Assembly: GCF_902498065.1 (NCBI RefSeq)
Contig: NZ_CABVIR010000002.1
Span: forward strand, 558,001-622,000
Direction: 5' to 3'
Source: Pseudomonas fluorescens
GTDB lineage: Bacteria; Pseudomonadota; Gammaproteobacteria; Pseudomonadales; Pseudomonadaceae
Length of the DNA: 64,000 nucleotides
Under the pieces are notes generated by a model that did not search any database, was not told where the DNA came from, and saw only the letters and a list, made by a program, of their open reading frames with translations. Of this stretch, positions 54,194 to 63,307 are shown one piece after another. The position numbers were made by a program, and so were the translations under genes. Numbering within the stretch: position 1 is the stretch's first letter; every line of letters starts with the position of its first letter.

Positions 54194-55108
54194 TCAGCGC
54201 AGCCTAGGGTGATTCTCCTCCAGAGTGCAAGGCGTACCGGCGACAGTGGGCTTGCGGAGCCTTTGAACAACCATGCGGATCAGCCAGCAGGCGAGGATGA
54301 ACGGCGCGGTCAGCGTTGGCAGACCGATGGTGGCAAACACCGGCGTCAGCAACAGCGCTGATGCAATGCCGACCAGCGGCAACCACGGTTGCTGGCGCTG
54401 GGAGCTGAAGGCGAGGGCGGCGAGTACCGCGTTATAGCCACCGAGACCGATCAACGCGGTATAGAAGTCGTGATGCAACAGGCTCCAGCCCATGCCCGCG
54501 ACAGACGCCAACAACGCCCAGCAGAAAGCGCGGCGATCAGCGATCAGCAAACCCACGGCAATCATCGCACCGGCCAGCGGATGGCCGAGGAACATCACCT
54601 GGCCTAAGCCTTTCAGCGGGGCGGTGAGCATGTTCAGCGTATTGATTTCGATCAAATGCGCGGTTGTCGAGGGTGTGGCGAAACACAGCAGCAACCAGCC
54701 CAGCCCCACGAAAGGCGCGGTGTAGGCAGGCAAGTATTGGCTGAGCCGGATGCGTCTGAGCCACTGTTGGGTGAGCATCGCACTCAGTCCACCCGCAGCG
54801 ATGATCAGCGGCGGCAACAGCGCTGACCAGGGGAAATACAGGCTCAGCAGCAAACCGAGCAGGACACCGTTGTAACTGAACAGTCCGGCCTGACGATCGG
54901 CCTTGGCGTAGTTGCGACGTTGCGCGGTGAGCAGACCGGCGACGCCGCCCAGCAGCGCACCGCCGAGCAGGGTCGGCGCGGTAAAAAGAATCGCCAACAG
55001 GCACAGCAGACCAAACAGCGGATGGCGCTGGAGAAATATCTGGCTGAAGCCGTTGAGCAGGGCAGTCGCCCAATCGGGGCAGTGGGTGTTGAAGTGGTTG
55101 GCAGGCAT
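54194..55108 (-). CDS. Urea transporter family protein
   Basis: 304 residues from ATG 55108 (MPANHFNTHCPDWATALLNGFSQIFLQRHPLFGLL); ATG 55126 is possible. About ten hydrophobic helices in two similar halves, with YNGVLLGLLLSLYF and the related GYNAVLAALAF in the second half, match bacterial urea transporters. It forms a passive urea channel in the inner membrane. No urease genes are nearby in the window. Confidence 0.82.
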   Translation of the reverse strand: MPANHFNTHCPDWATALLNGFSQIFLQRHPLFGLLCLLAILFTAPTLLGGALLGGVAGLLTAQRRNYAKADRQAGLFSYNGVLLGLLLSLYFPWSALLPPLIIAAGGLSAMLTQQWLRRIRLSQYLPAYTAPFVGLGWLLLCFATPSTTAHLIEINTLNMLTAPLKGLGQVMFLGHPLAGAMIAVGLLIADRRAFCWALLASVAGMGWSLLHHDFYTALIGLGGYNAVLAALAFSSQRQQPWLPLVGIASALLLTPVFATIGLPTLTAPFILACWLIRMVVQRLRKPTVAGTPCTLEENHPRLR

Positions 55109-55160
55109 GGCAGTTCTGAAAGTCAAAGGGAGCGAGTCGGTCGAGCGCGACCCTGCCTGA

Positions 55161-55254
55161 TCGCCAGCAGGCTGGCTCCCACACTGAATCTGGGTTCAGT
55201 CTTGATTCCGTGATCGACACAAAACCAATGTGGGAGCCATCCTGCTGGCGATGA
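55161..55254. repeat. REP-like inverted pair between urea transporter and pyk
   Basis: TCGCCAGCAGGCTGGCTCCCACA at 55161-55183 and its inverse (one mismatch region, GGGAGCCATCCTGCTGGCGA) at 55229-55254. This is a REP variant with CAGCAGG cores. Confidence 0.85.
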
Positions 55255-55270
55255 GGCCGGTATGGGCGCT

Positions 55271-56686
55271 CTAGATCAACGTCTCGATACGCAACGAGTT
55301 AGTCGACCCCGGTTGCCCAAACGGCACACCTGCCGTGATCAATAACGTGTCCCCGCGCTGCGCCATCCCTTGCGCCTGGGCAATTTCCAGCGCGGTCGAA
55401 CACACCTCATCCACTTGCCGCAGTCGATCATTGACCACCGAGTGCACGCCCCACGCCACCGTTAAACGGCGCGCCGTCTGCAGGTTCGGCGTCAGGTTCA
55501 GAATGGGCACCGTCGGCCGTTCCCGGGCCGCACGCAGGCTCGACGTGCCGGATTCGCTGTAGTTCACCAGCACCGCCACTGGCAATACGTTACTGATGCG
55601 ACGAATCGCACAGCTGATCGCATCGGAAACCGTCGCCTCAGCCTTCGGCCGGCTGACGTCCAGTTGTGTCTGATAATCCGGGCCGTTTTCCACCTGGCGG
55701 ATGATTTTGCTCATCATCTGCACGGCTTCCATCGGGTACTCGCCGGACGCGGTTTCCGCCGACAGCATCACGGCGTCGGCGCCTTCGGCCACTGCGTTGG
55801 CGACGTCGGTGACTTCGGCGCGAGTCGGGGCCGGGGAGAAACGCATCGACTCCAGCATCTGCGTCGCCACGACCACCGGTTTACCCAGTTCGCGGCAGAT
55901 GCTGATGATGTTCTTCTGAATCTGCGGCACGCTTTCGGCCGGTACTTCGACACCGAGGTCGCCACGGGCAACCATGATCGCGTCGCTCAGTTCGGCGATT
56001 TCCCGCAGTTGCGTGACGGCCGACGGCTTCTCGATCTTGGCCATCAAAAACGCTTTGTTGCCGATCAGTTCACGCGCTTCGCGAATGTCCTCCGGGCGTT
56101 GCACGAACGACAACGCGACCCAGTCCACACCCAGCTCCAGGCCGAAACTCAAATCGCGGCGATCCTTGGCCGTCAGCGGGCTCAACTCCAGCACCGCTTG
56201 TGGGACGTTCACGCCTTTGCGGTCCGAGAGTTCGCCGCCATTGAGCACGGTGGTGTCGATCGCGTCGGCGTATTTGGTCACCACGCGCAGCCGCAGCTTG
56301 CCGTCGTCCAGCAGCAGGTCCATGCCCGGCTCCAGCGCGGCGATGATTTCCGGATGCGGCAGGTTGACTCGACGTTGGTCACCCGGCGTCGGATCGAGGT
56401 CCAGGCGCAGGGCCTGACCACGATGCAACTGCACCTTGCCTTCGGCGAACTTGCCGACTCGCAGTTTCGGGCCTTGCAGGTCCATCAGGATCCCGAGCGG
56501 GTAATTCAGCTGGCGCTCGACTTCACGAATCCATTGATAGCGTTGAGCGTGGTCGGCGTGATCGCCGTGGCTGAAGTTCAGGCGGAAGATGTTGACCCCG
56601 GCCTGCACCAGCTCACGGATGTCTTCGATCCCGTCGGTGGCCGGGCCGAGGGTGGCGAGGATTTTGACCTTTTTATCAGGCGTCAT
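55271..56686 (-). CDS. pyk: Pyruvate kinase
   Basis: 471 residues. KVKILATLGPAT at the start, RLNFSHGDH, the catalytic MAKIEKPSAV and MVARGDLGVEVP (Mg2+/K+ site), and VATQMLESM are all intact. It converts phosphoenolpyruvate and ADP to pyruvate and ATP in the cytoplasm. Its start overlaps the end of the glycerate kinase gene by 11 bases. It completes the glyoxylate-to-pyruvate route encoded upstream, apart from the mutase and enolase steps. It is probably the glyoxylate-associated pyruvate kinase isoenzyme (inference). Confidence 0.95.
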   Translation of the reverse strand: MTPDKKVKILATLGPATDGIEDIRELVQAGVNIFRLNFSHGDHADHAQRYQWIREVERQLNYPLGILMDLQGPKLRVGKFAEGKVQLHRGQALRLDLDPTPGDQRRVNLPHPEIIAALEPGMDLLLDDGKLRLRVVTKYADAIDTTVLNGGELSDRKGVNVPQAVLELSPLTAKDRRDLSFGLELGVDWVALSFVQRPEDIREARELIGNKAFLMAKIEKPSAVTQLREIAELSDAIMVARGDLGVEVPAESVPQIQKNIISICRELGKPVVVATQMLESMRFSPAPTRAEVTDVANAVAEGADAVMLSAETASGEYPMEAVQMMSKIIRQVENGPDYQTQLDVSRPKAEATVSDAISCAIRRISNVLPVAVLVNYSESGTSSLRAARERPTVPILNLTPNLQTARRLTVAWGVHSVVNDRLRQVDEVCSTALEIAQAQGMAQRGDTLLITAGVPFGQPGSTNSLRIETLI

Positions 56687-57956
56687 TTTTTGTGCTCTCG
56701 AGAATCAGGATGGCGCGGAAGTCGTTGACGTTGGTGCGGGTCGGCTCGGTGACGATCAGCGCGTCGAGCGCCGCGAAATAGCCATAGCCATTGTTGTTGT
56801 CGAGTTCATCGCTGGCGCTCAAACCGAGGGCGGCGGCGCGGGCATAGCTGTCCGGGGTCATGATCGCCCCGGCGTTGTCTTCGGAGCCGTCGATGCCATC
56901 CGTGTCACCGGCAAGCGCGTAGACGCCGGGCAAGCCTTTGAGGCTGTCGGTCAGGCTGAGCAGGAATTCGGCGTTGCGTCCGCCACGGCCATTGCCGCGC
57001 ACGGTGACCGTGGTTTCACCGCCCGAGAGAATCACACACGGCGCCGCCAAGGGCTGGCCATGCAAGACCACTTGCCGCGCGATACCGGCGTGAACCTTGG
57101 CCACTTCGCGGGACTCGCCTTCGAGGTCGCCGAGGATCAATGGGCTGAAACCGGCCTGACGGGCTTTCACCGCAGCGGCTTCAAGCGACTGTTGTGGACG
57201 GGCGATCAATTGGAAATGACTGCGCGCCAGGCACGGGTCGCCGGGTTTGACCGTTTCCGATTCGGCGCTTTGCAGCCAGTTGCGCACCGAGGCTGGAACC
57301 TCGATGCCGTAGCGCTTGAGGATCGCCAGCGCTTCGGCGGAGGTGCTCGGGTCGGCCACGGTGGGGCCGGAGGCGATGACCGTGGCGAGGTCGCCCGGCA
57401 CATCGGAAATCGCGTAGGTATAAACAGTAGCGGGCCAGCAGGCCTTGCCGAGACGGCCACCCTTGATCGCCGAGAGGTGCTTGCGCACGCAGTTCATCTC
57501 GCCGATGGTGGCACCGGATTTGAGCAGGGCTTTGTTGATCGATTGCTTGTCGGCGAGGGTGATGCCTTGGGCCGGAAGGGCCAGTAACGCAGAACCGCCA
57601 CCGGAGAGCAGAAAGATCACGCGGTCGTCTTCGCCGAGGTTGCTGACCAGTTCCAGCACGCGTTTGGCGACGGCCAGGCCAGCAGCGTCCGGCACCGGGT
57701 GAGCGGCTTCGACGACTTCGATTTTTTCGCACGGGGCGCCGTGACCGTAACGCGTCACCACCAGACCGGACACTTCACCCTGCCAGCAGCGCTCGACCAC
57801 CTGGGCCATGGCGGCGGCAGCTTTACCGGCGCCGATGACGATCACGCGACCGCTGCGGTCGGTGGGTAAATGGGCTTCAAGGACTTGCTGCGGATGGGCC
57901 GCGTCAATGGCTGTGGCAAACAGCTCGCGCAGGAATTGTTGCGGATCGACCGACAT
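56676..57956 (-). CDS. Glycerate 2-kinase (MOFRL family; TtuD/GckA type)
   Basis: 426 residues. The N-terminal VIGAGKAAAAMAQVVE, FLLSGGGSALLALPAQGITL and C-terminal MOFRL-type block (LAGDTDGIDGSEDNAGAIM) define the bacterial glycerate kinase family. It phosphorylates glycerate from the tartronate semialdehyde reductase step, normally giving 2-phosphoglycerate. Older annotations call this family hydroxypyruvate reductase (TtuD). It overlaps pyk. Confidence 0.92.
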   Translation of the reverse strand: MSVDPQQFLRELFATAIDAAHPQQVLEAHLPTDRSGRVIVIGAGKAAAAMAQVVERCWQGEVSGLVVTRYGHGAPCEKIEVVEAAHPVPDAAGLAVAKRVLELVSNLGEDDRVIFLLSGGGSALLALPAQGITLADKQSINKALLKSGATIGEMNCVRKHLSAIKGGRLGKACWPATVYTYAISDVPGDLATVIASGPTVADPSTSAEALAILKRYGIEVPASVRNWLQSAESETVKPGDPCLARSHFQLIARPQQSLEAAAVKARQAGFSPLILGDLEGESREVAKVHAGIARQVVLHGQPLAAPCVILSGGETTVTVRGNGRGGRNAEFLLSLTDSLKGLPGVYALAGDTDGIDGSEDNAGAIMTPDSYARAAALGLSASDELDNNNGYGYFAALDALIVTEPTRTNVNDFRAILILESTKNDA

Positions 57957-58016
57957 GGCGGGCTCCCGGAATTCTTGTTATTGGGATAAGACGACAGCAG
58001 GTATTGCGACGCGGTC

Positions 58017-58106
58017 CTGTGGGAGCTGGCTTGCCAGCGATTCAGGCGCAGCGGTCTTTCAGGTAGACCGAGGCGATGGCATCGCTGGCAAGCCAGCTCC
58101 CACAGG
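58017..58106. repeat. REP inverted pair between glycerate kinase and glxR
   Basis: Facing copies of the GAGCTGGCTTGCCAGCGA-type REP at 58017-58040 and 58081-58106. It lies inside the operon-like gene series and may lower expression of downstream genes or stabilise the upstream mRNA. Confidence 0.9.
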
Positions 58107-58120
58107 TATTGCGGCGAATG

Positions 58121-59011
58121 TTACTTATCGCGAATCGAGAAATTCGCCATGTGTTCCAGGCCCTTGATCAGTGCCGAGTGGTCCCAGTTGCTGCCACCGA
58201 TGGCCGCGCAGGTGCTGAACACTTGCTGGGTGTTGGCGGTGTTCGGCAGGTTGATGTTCAGTTCCTTGGCGCCTTGCAGGGCCAGGTTCAGGTCCTTCTG
58301 GTGCAGGCTGATGCGGAAACCCGGGTCGAAGGTGCCTTTGATCATGCGCTCGCCGTGCACTTCGAGGATTTTCGACGAAGCGAAACCACCCATCAGCGCT
58401 TCACGCACCTTGGCTGGGTCAGCGCCGTTTTTCGAAGCGAACAGCAGGGCTTCGGCGACGGCCTGAATGTTCAGCGCGACGATGATCTGGTTCGCCACTT
58501 TCGCGGTTTGCCCGTCGCCGTTACCGCCGACCAGGGTGATGTTCTTGCCCATCGCCTGAAACAGCGGCAGGGCGCGTTCGAAGGCATCGGCATCGCCGCC
58601 GACCATGATGCTCAGGGTCGCAGCCTTGGCGCCCACTTCGCCGCCAGACACCGGTGCATCGAGGTATTGCGCGCCTTTTTCGTTGATCTTGGCCGCGAAG
58701 GCTTTGGTGGCGGTGGGCGAGATCGAGCTCATGTCGATGACGATTTTGCCTTTGCCGACACCGGCAGCGATACCGTCAGCGCGGAACAGCACGTCATCGA
58801 CCTGCGGAGTATCGGGCACCATGACGATGATGAATTCGGCTTCTTGCGCGACTTCCTTCGGGTTCGCCAGGGCGACGGCGCCCGCAGCGATCAGGTCGGC
58901 AGGCGCGGCGTCGTGGTGCGCCGACAGGAACAGGCTGTGACCGGCTTTCTGCAGGTTCAACGCCATTGGGTGGCCCATGATGCCGGTGCCGATAAATCCG
59001 ATTTTAGCCAT
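58121..59011 (-). CDS. glxR: Tartronate semialdehyde reductase (2-hydroxy-3-oxopropionate reductase)
   Basis: 296 residues. N-terminal Rossmann motif IGFIGTGIMGHPMALNL, substrate motif FLDAPVSGGEVGA-type (YLDAPVSGGEVGAKAATLSIMVGG) and the catalytic Lys in GDGQTAKVANQII place it in the beta-hydroxyacid dehydrogenase family. It reduces tartronate semialdehyde to glycerate. Position between hyi and glycerate kinase fixes the specific role. Confidence 0.95.
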   Translation of the reverse strand: MAKIGFIGTGIMGHPMALNLQKAGHSLFLSAHHDAAPADLIAAGAVALANPKEVAQEAEFIIVMVPDTPQVDDVLFRADGIAAGVGKGKIVIDMSSISPTATKAFAAKINEKGAQYLDAPVSGGEVGAKAATLSIMVGGDADAFERALPLFQAMGKNITLVGGNGDGQTAKVANQIIVALNIQAVAEALLFASKNGADPAKVREALMGGFASSKILEVHGERMIKGTFDPGFRISLHQKDLNLALQGAKELNINLPNTANTQQVFSTCAAIGGSNWDHSALIKGLEHMANFSIRDK

Positions 59012-59065
59012 GAGAAATTCCTCTTGTTTTTGTGTTGCTCAAGCAAATAGGGGAGCGTTGCTTTT

Positions 59066-59155
59066 TGTGGGAGCGAGCCTGCTCGCGATAGCGGTGTAGC
59101 AGGCAACATCCATGTTGAATGTCACACCGCTATCGCGAGCAGGCTCGCTCCCACA
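59066..59155. repeat. REP inverted pair with 32-base perfect arms between glxR and hyi
   Basis: Arms at 59066-59097 and 59124-59155 are perfectly complementary (core GAGCGAGCCTGCTCGCGA), a third REP subtype in this window. The length of perfect match suggests a recent insertion or conversion. Confidence 0.92.
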
Positions 59156-59165
59156 GGGATCTACG

Positions 59166-59948
59166 TCAGATCGCGTTGTGGGTTTTGAGCCAGCCCAGAC
59201 CCGCTTCGGTGGTGGTCAGCGGCTTGTATTCACAACCCACCCAACCTTGATAACCAATCCGGTCCAGGTGTTCGAACAGGAAGCGGTAGTTGATTTCACC
59301 GGTGCCCGGTTCGTTGCGCCCAGGGTTGTCGGCCAACTGGATGTGGTTGATCTCGCCCAGGTGCGCGGCCATGGTGCGGGCCAGGTCGCCTTCCATGATT
59401 TGCATGTGATAGATGTCGTATTGCAGGAACAGGTTGGCACTGCCGACCTGTTCGCGAATCGACAGGGCTTGCGCCGTGTTGTTCAGGTAGAAACCCGGGA
59501 TGTCGCGGGTGTTGATCGCTTCCATCACCAGTTTGATGCCCGCCGCTTGCAGCTTGTCGGCCGCGTACTTGAGGTTGGCGACAAAGGTTTTTTCCACGGT
59601 GGCATCATCGACGCCTTGTGGACGAATACCGGCCAGGCAGTTGACCTGGGTGTTGCCCAGCACGTGGGCGTAGGCGATCGCCAGATCGACCCCGGCGCGG
59701 AACTCTTCGACCCGGTCCGGCAGGCACGCGATACCGCGTTCGCCCTTGGCCCAGTCACCGGCCGGCAGGTTGAACAGCACCTGGGTCAAACCGTTGGCGT
59801 CGAGCTTGGCCTTGATCTCGGCGGAGCTGAAGTCGTAAGGAAACAGGTACTCGACACCACTGAAGCCGGCCTTGGCGGCCGCTTCGAAACGGGCGAGGAA
59901 ATCCTGTTCGGTGAACAGCATGGACAGGTTGGCTGCGAAACGCGGCAT
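59166..59948 (-). CDS. hyi: Hydroxypyruvate isomerase
   Basis: 260 residues from ATG 59948 (MPRFAANLSMLFTEQDFLARF), a TIM-barrel of the xylose-isomerase-like family. Metal ligands are expected in LVMEAINTRDIPGF, LQYDIYHMQIMEGD and HIQLADNPGRNEPGTGEINY. It interconverts hydroxypyruvate and tartronate semialdehyde. It lies between gcl and glxR as in other pseudomonads. Confidence 0.95.
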   Translation of the reverse strand: MPRFAANLSMLFTEQDFLARFEAAAKAGFSGVEYLFPYDFSSAEIKAKLDANGLTQVLFNLPAGDWAKGERGIACLPDRVEEFRAGVDLAIAYAHVLGNTQVNCLAGIRPQGVDDATVEKTFVANLKYAADKLQAAGIKLVMEAINTRDIPGFYLNNTAQALSIREQVGSANLFLQYDIYHMQIMEGDLARTMAAHLGEINHIQLADNPGRNEPGTGEINYRFLFEHLDRIGYQGWVGCEYKPLTTTEAGLGWLKTHNAI

Positions 59949-59974
59949 GGTGGTCTCCCGTAAATGTGTGAGGT

Positions 59975-60010
59975 CCCTTGCAGGAGCCAACTTGCTGGCT
60001 CCTGCAAGGG
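59975..60010. repeat. Perfect 15-base hairpin between hyi and gcl
   Basis: CCCTTGCAGGAGCCA, loop ACTTGC, TGGCTCCTGCAAGGG. It fills most of the 75-base gap between the two minus-strand genes. There is no T run, so it is more likely an mRNA-processing or attenuating structure than a strong terminator. Confidence 0.9.
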
Positions 60011-60023
60011 AAGCGATCAACTG

Positions 60024-61799
60024 TTAATCAAGCAACGAAATCGCCGTCGGCGCATCGTTGCCCACCAGCGCCAGGTCTTCGAATTCGTTGACAGCGTTGA
60101 TCTCGGTGCCCATGGAAATATTGGTCACGCGCTCCAGAATAATCTCGACGATCACCGGCACCTTGAACTCTTCGATCAGCTCCTGAGCCTTGCGCAGGGC
60201 AGGCTGGATCTGAGCCGGTTCGAACACACGCAGCGCCTTGCAGCCGAGGCCTTCGGCGACTGCGACGTGATCGACGCCGTAACCGTTGAGTTCCGGAGCG
60301 TTCAGGTTATCGAAGGACAGCTGCACGCAGTAGTCCATGTCGAAACCGCGCTGAGCCTGACGGATCAGCCCCAGATACGAGTTGTTTACCACAACGTGGA
60401 TGTACGGCAGCTTGAACTGCGCGCCCACCGCCAACTCTTCGATCATGAACTGGAAATCATAGTCGCCCGACAGCGCCACAACCTTGCGGGTCGGATCAGC
60501 CTTGACCACGCCCAGTGCTGCTGGAATGGTCCAGCCCAGCGGACCGGCCTGACCGCAGTTGATCCAGTGACGCGGCTTGTAGACGTGCAGGAACTGCGCG
60601 CCGGCAATCTGCGACAGACCAATGGTGCTGACGTAGCAGGTGTCTTTGCCGAACACCTGATTCATTTCTTCATAGACGCGCTGCGGCTTGACCGGCACGT
60701 TGTCGAAGTGGGTCTTGCGCTGCAGGCTGGCTTTGCGCTGCTGGCAGTCTTGCAGCCAGGCGCTACGGTTTTTCAGCTTGCCGGCAGCTTGCCATTCGCG
60801 AGCGACTTCGATGAACACGGTCAGCGCGGCAGCGGCGTCGGAAACGATGCCCAGGTCCGGGTTGAACACGCGGCCGATTTGCGTCGGCTCGATGTCAACG
60901 TGAATGAACTTGCGGCCCTCGGTGTACACGTCGATCGAGCCGGTGTGACGGTTGGCCCAACGGTTACCGACGCCCAGCACCACGTCGGACTTCAACAGGG
61001 TGGCGTTGCCGTAACGGTGCGACGTCTGCAGACCAACCATGCCAACCATTAGCGGGTGATCGTCCGGGATCGTGCCCCAACCCATGAGGGTCGGGATCAC
61101 CGGAATGCCGGTCAGTTCGGCGAATTCCACCAGCAACTCGCTGGCGTCGGCATTGATGATGCCGCCACCGGCGACCAGCAATGGACGCTCGGCTTGATCG
61201 AGCATGGTCAGGGCTTTCTCGATTTGCACGCGGTTAGCGGTGGGCTTGGCCAGGGGCAGCGGTTCGTAGGCATCGATGTCGAATTCGATCTCGGCCATCT
61301 GCACGTCGAACGGCAGGTCGATCAGCACCGGGCCCGGACGGCCGGAGCGCATTTCGTAGAAGGCCTTCTGGAACGCATAGGGCACCTGGCCTGGTTCCAT
61401 GACCGTGGTCGCCCACTTGGTCACCGGTTTGACGATGGTGGTGATGTCGACCGCCTGGAAGTCTTCTTTATGCATGCGGGCCCGGGGTGCTTGCCCGGTG
61501 ATGCACAGAATCGGGATCGAGTCGGCCGAGGCGCTGTAGAGCCCGGTGACCATGTCGGTACCGGCTGGGCCGGAAGTGCCGATGCACACGCCGATGTTGC
61601 CGGCCTTGGTGCGGGTGTAGCCCTCGGCCATGTGCGAGGCGCCTTCAACGTGGCGAGCGAGGACATGATCGATGCCACCGACTTTCTGCAAGGCGGAGTA
61701 CAGCGGGTTGATTGCGGCGCCCGGGATGCCAAAAGCGGTATCAACCCCTTCACGGCGCATCACCAGAACGGCGGCTTCGATTGCTCTCATTTTGCTCAT
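60024..61799 (-). CDS. gcl: Glyoxylate carboligase (tartronate semialdehyde synthase)
   Basis: 591 residues from ATG 61799 ([32 protein letters not shown]). Thiamine diphosphate enzyme with the PYR domain first and the cofactor motif [29 protein letters not shown] in the third domain. As known for Gcl, a Val (not Glu) lies in the activating position region of the N-terminal domain. It joins two glyoxylates to tartronate semialdehyde and CO2. It is the first gene of the minus-strand pathway, downstream of a control region with two TTGTATACAA sites. Confidence 0.96.
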   Translation of the reverse strand: MSKMRAIEAAVLVMRREGVDTAFGIPGAAINPLYSALQKVGGIDHVLARHVEGASHMAEGYTRTKAGNIGVCIGTSGPAGTDMVTGLYSASADSIPILCITGQAPRARMHKEDFQAVDITTIVKPVTKWATTVMEPGQVPYAFQKAFYEMRSGRPGPVLIDLPFDVQMAEIEFDIDAYEPLPLAKPTANRVQIEKALTMLDQAERPLLVAGGGIINADASELLVEFAELTGIPVIPTLMGWGTIPDDHPLMVGMVGLQTSHRYGNATLLKSDVVLGVGNRWANRHTGSIDVYTEGRKFIHVDIEPTQIGRVFNPDLGIVSDAAAALTVFIEVAREWQAAGKLKNRSAWLQDCQQRKASLQRKTHFDNVPVKPQRVYEEMNQVFGKDTCYVSTIGLSQIAGAQFLHVYKPRHWINCGQAGPLGWTIPAALGVVKADPTRKVVALSGDYDFQFMIEELAVGAQFKLPYIHVVVNNSYLGLIRQAQRGFDMDYCVQLSFDNLNAPELNGYGVDHVAVAEGLGCKALRVFEPAQIQPALRKAQELIEEFKVPVIVEIILERVTNISMGTEINAVNEFEDLALVGNDAPTAISLLD

Positions 61800-61825
61800 G
61801 GTTTTGTGCCTCTTACGTTTTGTAA

Positions 61826-61835
61826 TTGTATACAA
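61826..61835. promoter_or_regulatory. TTGTATACAA operator-like palindrome, gcl-proximal
   Basis: Perfect 10-base palindrome 27 bases upstream of the gcl ATG. An identical copy lies 138 bases away. Such short A/T-centred palindromes are typical of GntR/FCD or TetR regulators. The cognate regulator is not proven; a TetR-type gene is encoded at 63.3 kb. Confidence 0.7.
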
Positions 61836-61963
61836 GTGGCTTTGCGCAGAGTGTATTCACGGCGGACGGCGCAGGTCAATCCATTTTCTCAAGCGACTGT
61901 TTCATTCGTCGGAAGCCTGTTCTGCTGTGGCTTTTCGTCGCATGTGGCGCTTTTCGAGAATTA

Positions 61964-61973
61964 TTGTATACAA
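61964..61973. promoter_or_regulatory. TTGTATACAA operator-like palindrome, glcG-like-gene-proximal
   Basis: Second identical palindrome, 94 bases before the divergent GlcG-like gene. It lies in an AT-rich stretch (TTATTGTATACAAAAAAATAA), likely the core of the divergent promoters. Confidence 0.7.
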
Positions 61974-62066
61974 AAAAATAACTCATTGTGTTCTATTTGT
62001 TGCATCGGACTGCGGCACAAACGCGCAGTCCATCCGCTTTCCCTATAACAAAATGAGGACGGCACC

Positions 62067-62507
62067 ATGAGCGCTTTAACCTTGAAAGTGGCAGTCAGCC
62101 TGACCAGTCAGGCCATTTCCGCCGCACGTGCAATTTCCGCGGCCCCCTTGACCATCGCCGTACTGGATGCCGGCGGGCATCTGGTCACCCTGCAACGCGA
62201 AGACGGCGCCAGCCTGCTGCGCCCGCAGATCGCCATCGGCAAAGCCTGGGGCGCCATCGCGCTGGGCAAAGGCTCTCGCCTGCTGGCGCTGGACGCCCAG
62301 CAGCGTCCGGCATTTATCGCGGCGTTGAACAGCCTGGGGCAGGGCAGCGTGGTGCCGGCACCAGGCGGCGTGCTGATTCGGGATCAGGACGGGAACGTGC
62401 TGGGTGCGGTGGGGATCAGCGGGGATCTTTCGGATGTGGATGAGCAGTGTGCGATCAATGCGATCGAGGCGTTGGGGTTGCGGGCGGATGCGGGGGTGAG
62501 TGCTTGA
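62067..62507 (+). CDS. GlcG/HbpS-family protein
   Basis: 146 residues, small alpha/beta fold: APLTIAVLDAGGHLVTLQREDGASLLRPQIAIGKAWGAI and GGVLIRDQDGNVLGAVGISGD are the conserved GlcG/HbpS blocks. Family members bind haem or corrinoid-like ligands or act next to glycolate/glyoxylate enzymes; the function is not known here. It is divergent from gcl and shares the palindromic control region, so co-regulation with glyoxylate use is likely. ATG 62067 has GAGGA upstream. Confidence 0.88.
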   Translation: MSALTLKVAVSLTSQAISAARAISAAPLTIAVLDAGGHLVTLQREDGASLLRPQIAIGKAWGAIALGKGSRLLALDAQQRPAFIAALNSLGQGSVVPAPGGVLIRDQDGNVLGAVGISGDLSDVDEQCAINAIEALGLRADAGVSA

Positions 62508-62529
62508 TCTTCATCGCCTGAACAAATGT

Positions 62530-62621
62530 CATCGCTGGCAAGCCAGCTCCCACAAGGACCGGCGGTGTTCACATATTTTGTGGGCACCATCAGACCCTGT
62601 GGGAGCTGGCTTGCCAGCGAT
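62530..62621. repeat. REP inverted pair upstream of the RAYT gene
   Basis: Facing REP copies (core GAGCTGGCTTGCCAGCGA) at 62530-62554 and 62597-62621, about 100 bases before the RAYT reading frame. REP pairs beside a RAYT gene are the expected arrangement. Confidence 0.92.
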
Positions 62622-62719
62622 TGCTATTTGGCAGACACATCCAGCTAAAAAGTCTATATCAACAATCAGAGTTTCCAGGTCTAGCCTTTTCATGAACTCA
62701 TGATGAGAGAGGCAAAGGA

Positions 62720-63179
62720 ATGCCTGATTTACCTGCTTCACATCGCCTGCGCACGGGACGCTATGCCGAACCCAACCGAATCTATTTACTGACCACCAAC
62801 ACTCTGGATCGCGAGCCGATTTTTGCCGACTTTGCTTTGGGCCGATTGGTGGTTCATCAATTTTCGCCGAGCACAAGATCTTGGATTGGCAAAATCATTG
62901 GCTTGGGTCGTCATGCCCGACCATTTTCATTGGCTGGTCGAATTGGAAAACTGTTCGCTCAGAAAGCTGATGCGCGAGACTAAATCCCTGATTACGAGGG
63001 CGGTGAATCTTTCGAGTGGTAGTGGTGGGTCGCTTTGGCAGCAGGGTTATCACGACCGGGCATTGAGGCGGGAGGAGGATTTGGTGAAGGTGGCGCGGTA
63101 TGTCGTGGCCAACCCATTGCGGGCTGGACTTGTTGAAAAGCTTGGGGACTATCCGCTTTGGGATGCCATCTGGGTTTGA
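62720..63179 (+). pseudogene. REP-associated tyrosine transposase (RAYT), frameshifted
   Basis: Codons from ATG 62720 read MPDLPASHRLRTGRYAEPNRIYLLT... to ...LGRLVVHQF. Then a single extra T in the TTTT at 62861-62864 breaks the frame. The other frame continues RRAQDLGLAKSLAWVVMPDHFHWLVELEN to the stop at 63179. The restored protein of ~152 residues has the HUH motif (MPDHFHWL) and the catalytic Tyr in WQQGYHDRALR, as in IS200/IS605-like RAYTs. All other parts are intact, so the lesion is recent, a slippage site, or a sequencing error. Confidence 0.9.
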
Positions 63180-63199
63180 GCCGGCACCGAGTCGCCTTC

Positions 63200-63290
63200 A
63201 TCGCTGGCAAGCCAGCTCCCACAGAGATTTGTGTTGTTCACAGAGTTTGAATGCAACAGAAAAACCTGTGGGAGTGGGCTTGCCCGCGAT
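63200..63290. repeat. REP pair of mixed subtype downstream of the RAYT gene
   Basis: 63200-63224 is the GGCAAGCCAGCTCCCACA type, while 63266-63290 is the GGGAGTGGGCTTGCCCGCGA type in opposite orientation. The two arms thus belong to different REP subtypes, unlike the other pairs. Confidence 0.88.
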
Positions 63291-63307
63291 GGCCGCACCG
63301 CGGTCCA

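Noticed and set aside
58017..59155. Repeated palindromes suggesting a CRISPR array
   Set aside because: The repeats are REP inverted pairs in gene gaps, not evenly spaced direct repeats with unique spacers, and no cas gene is present.
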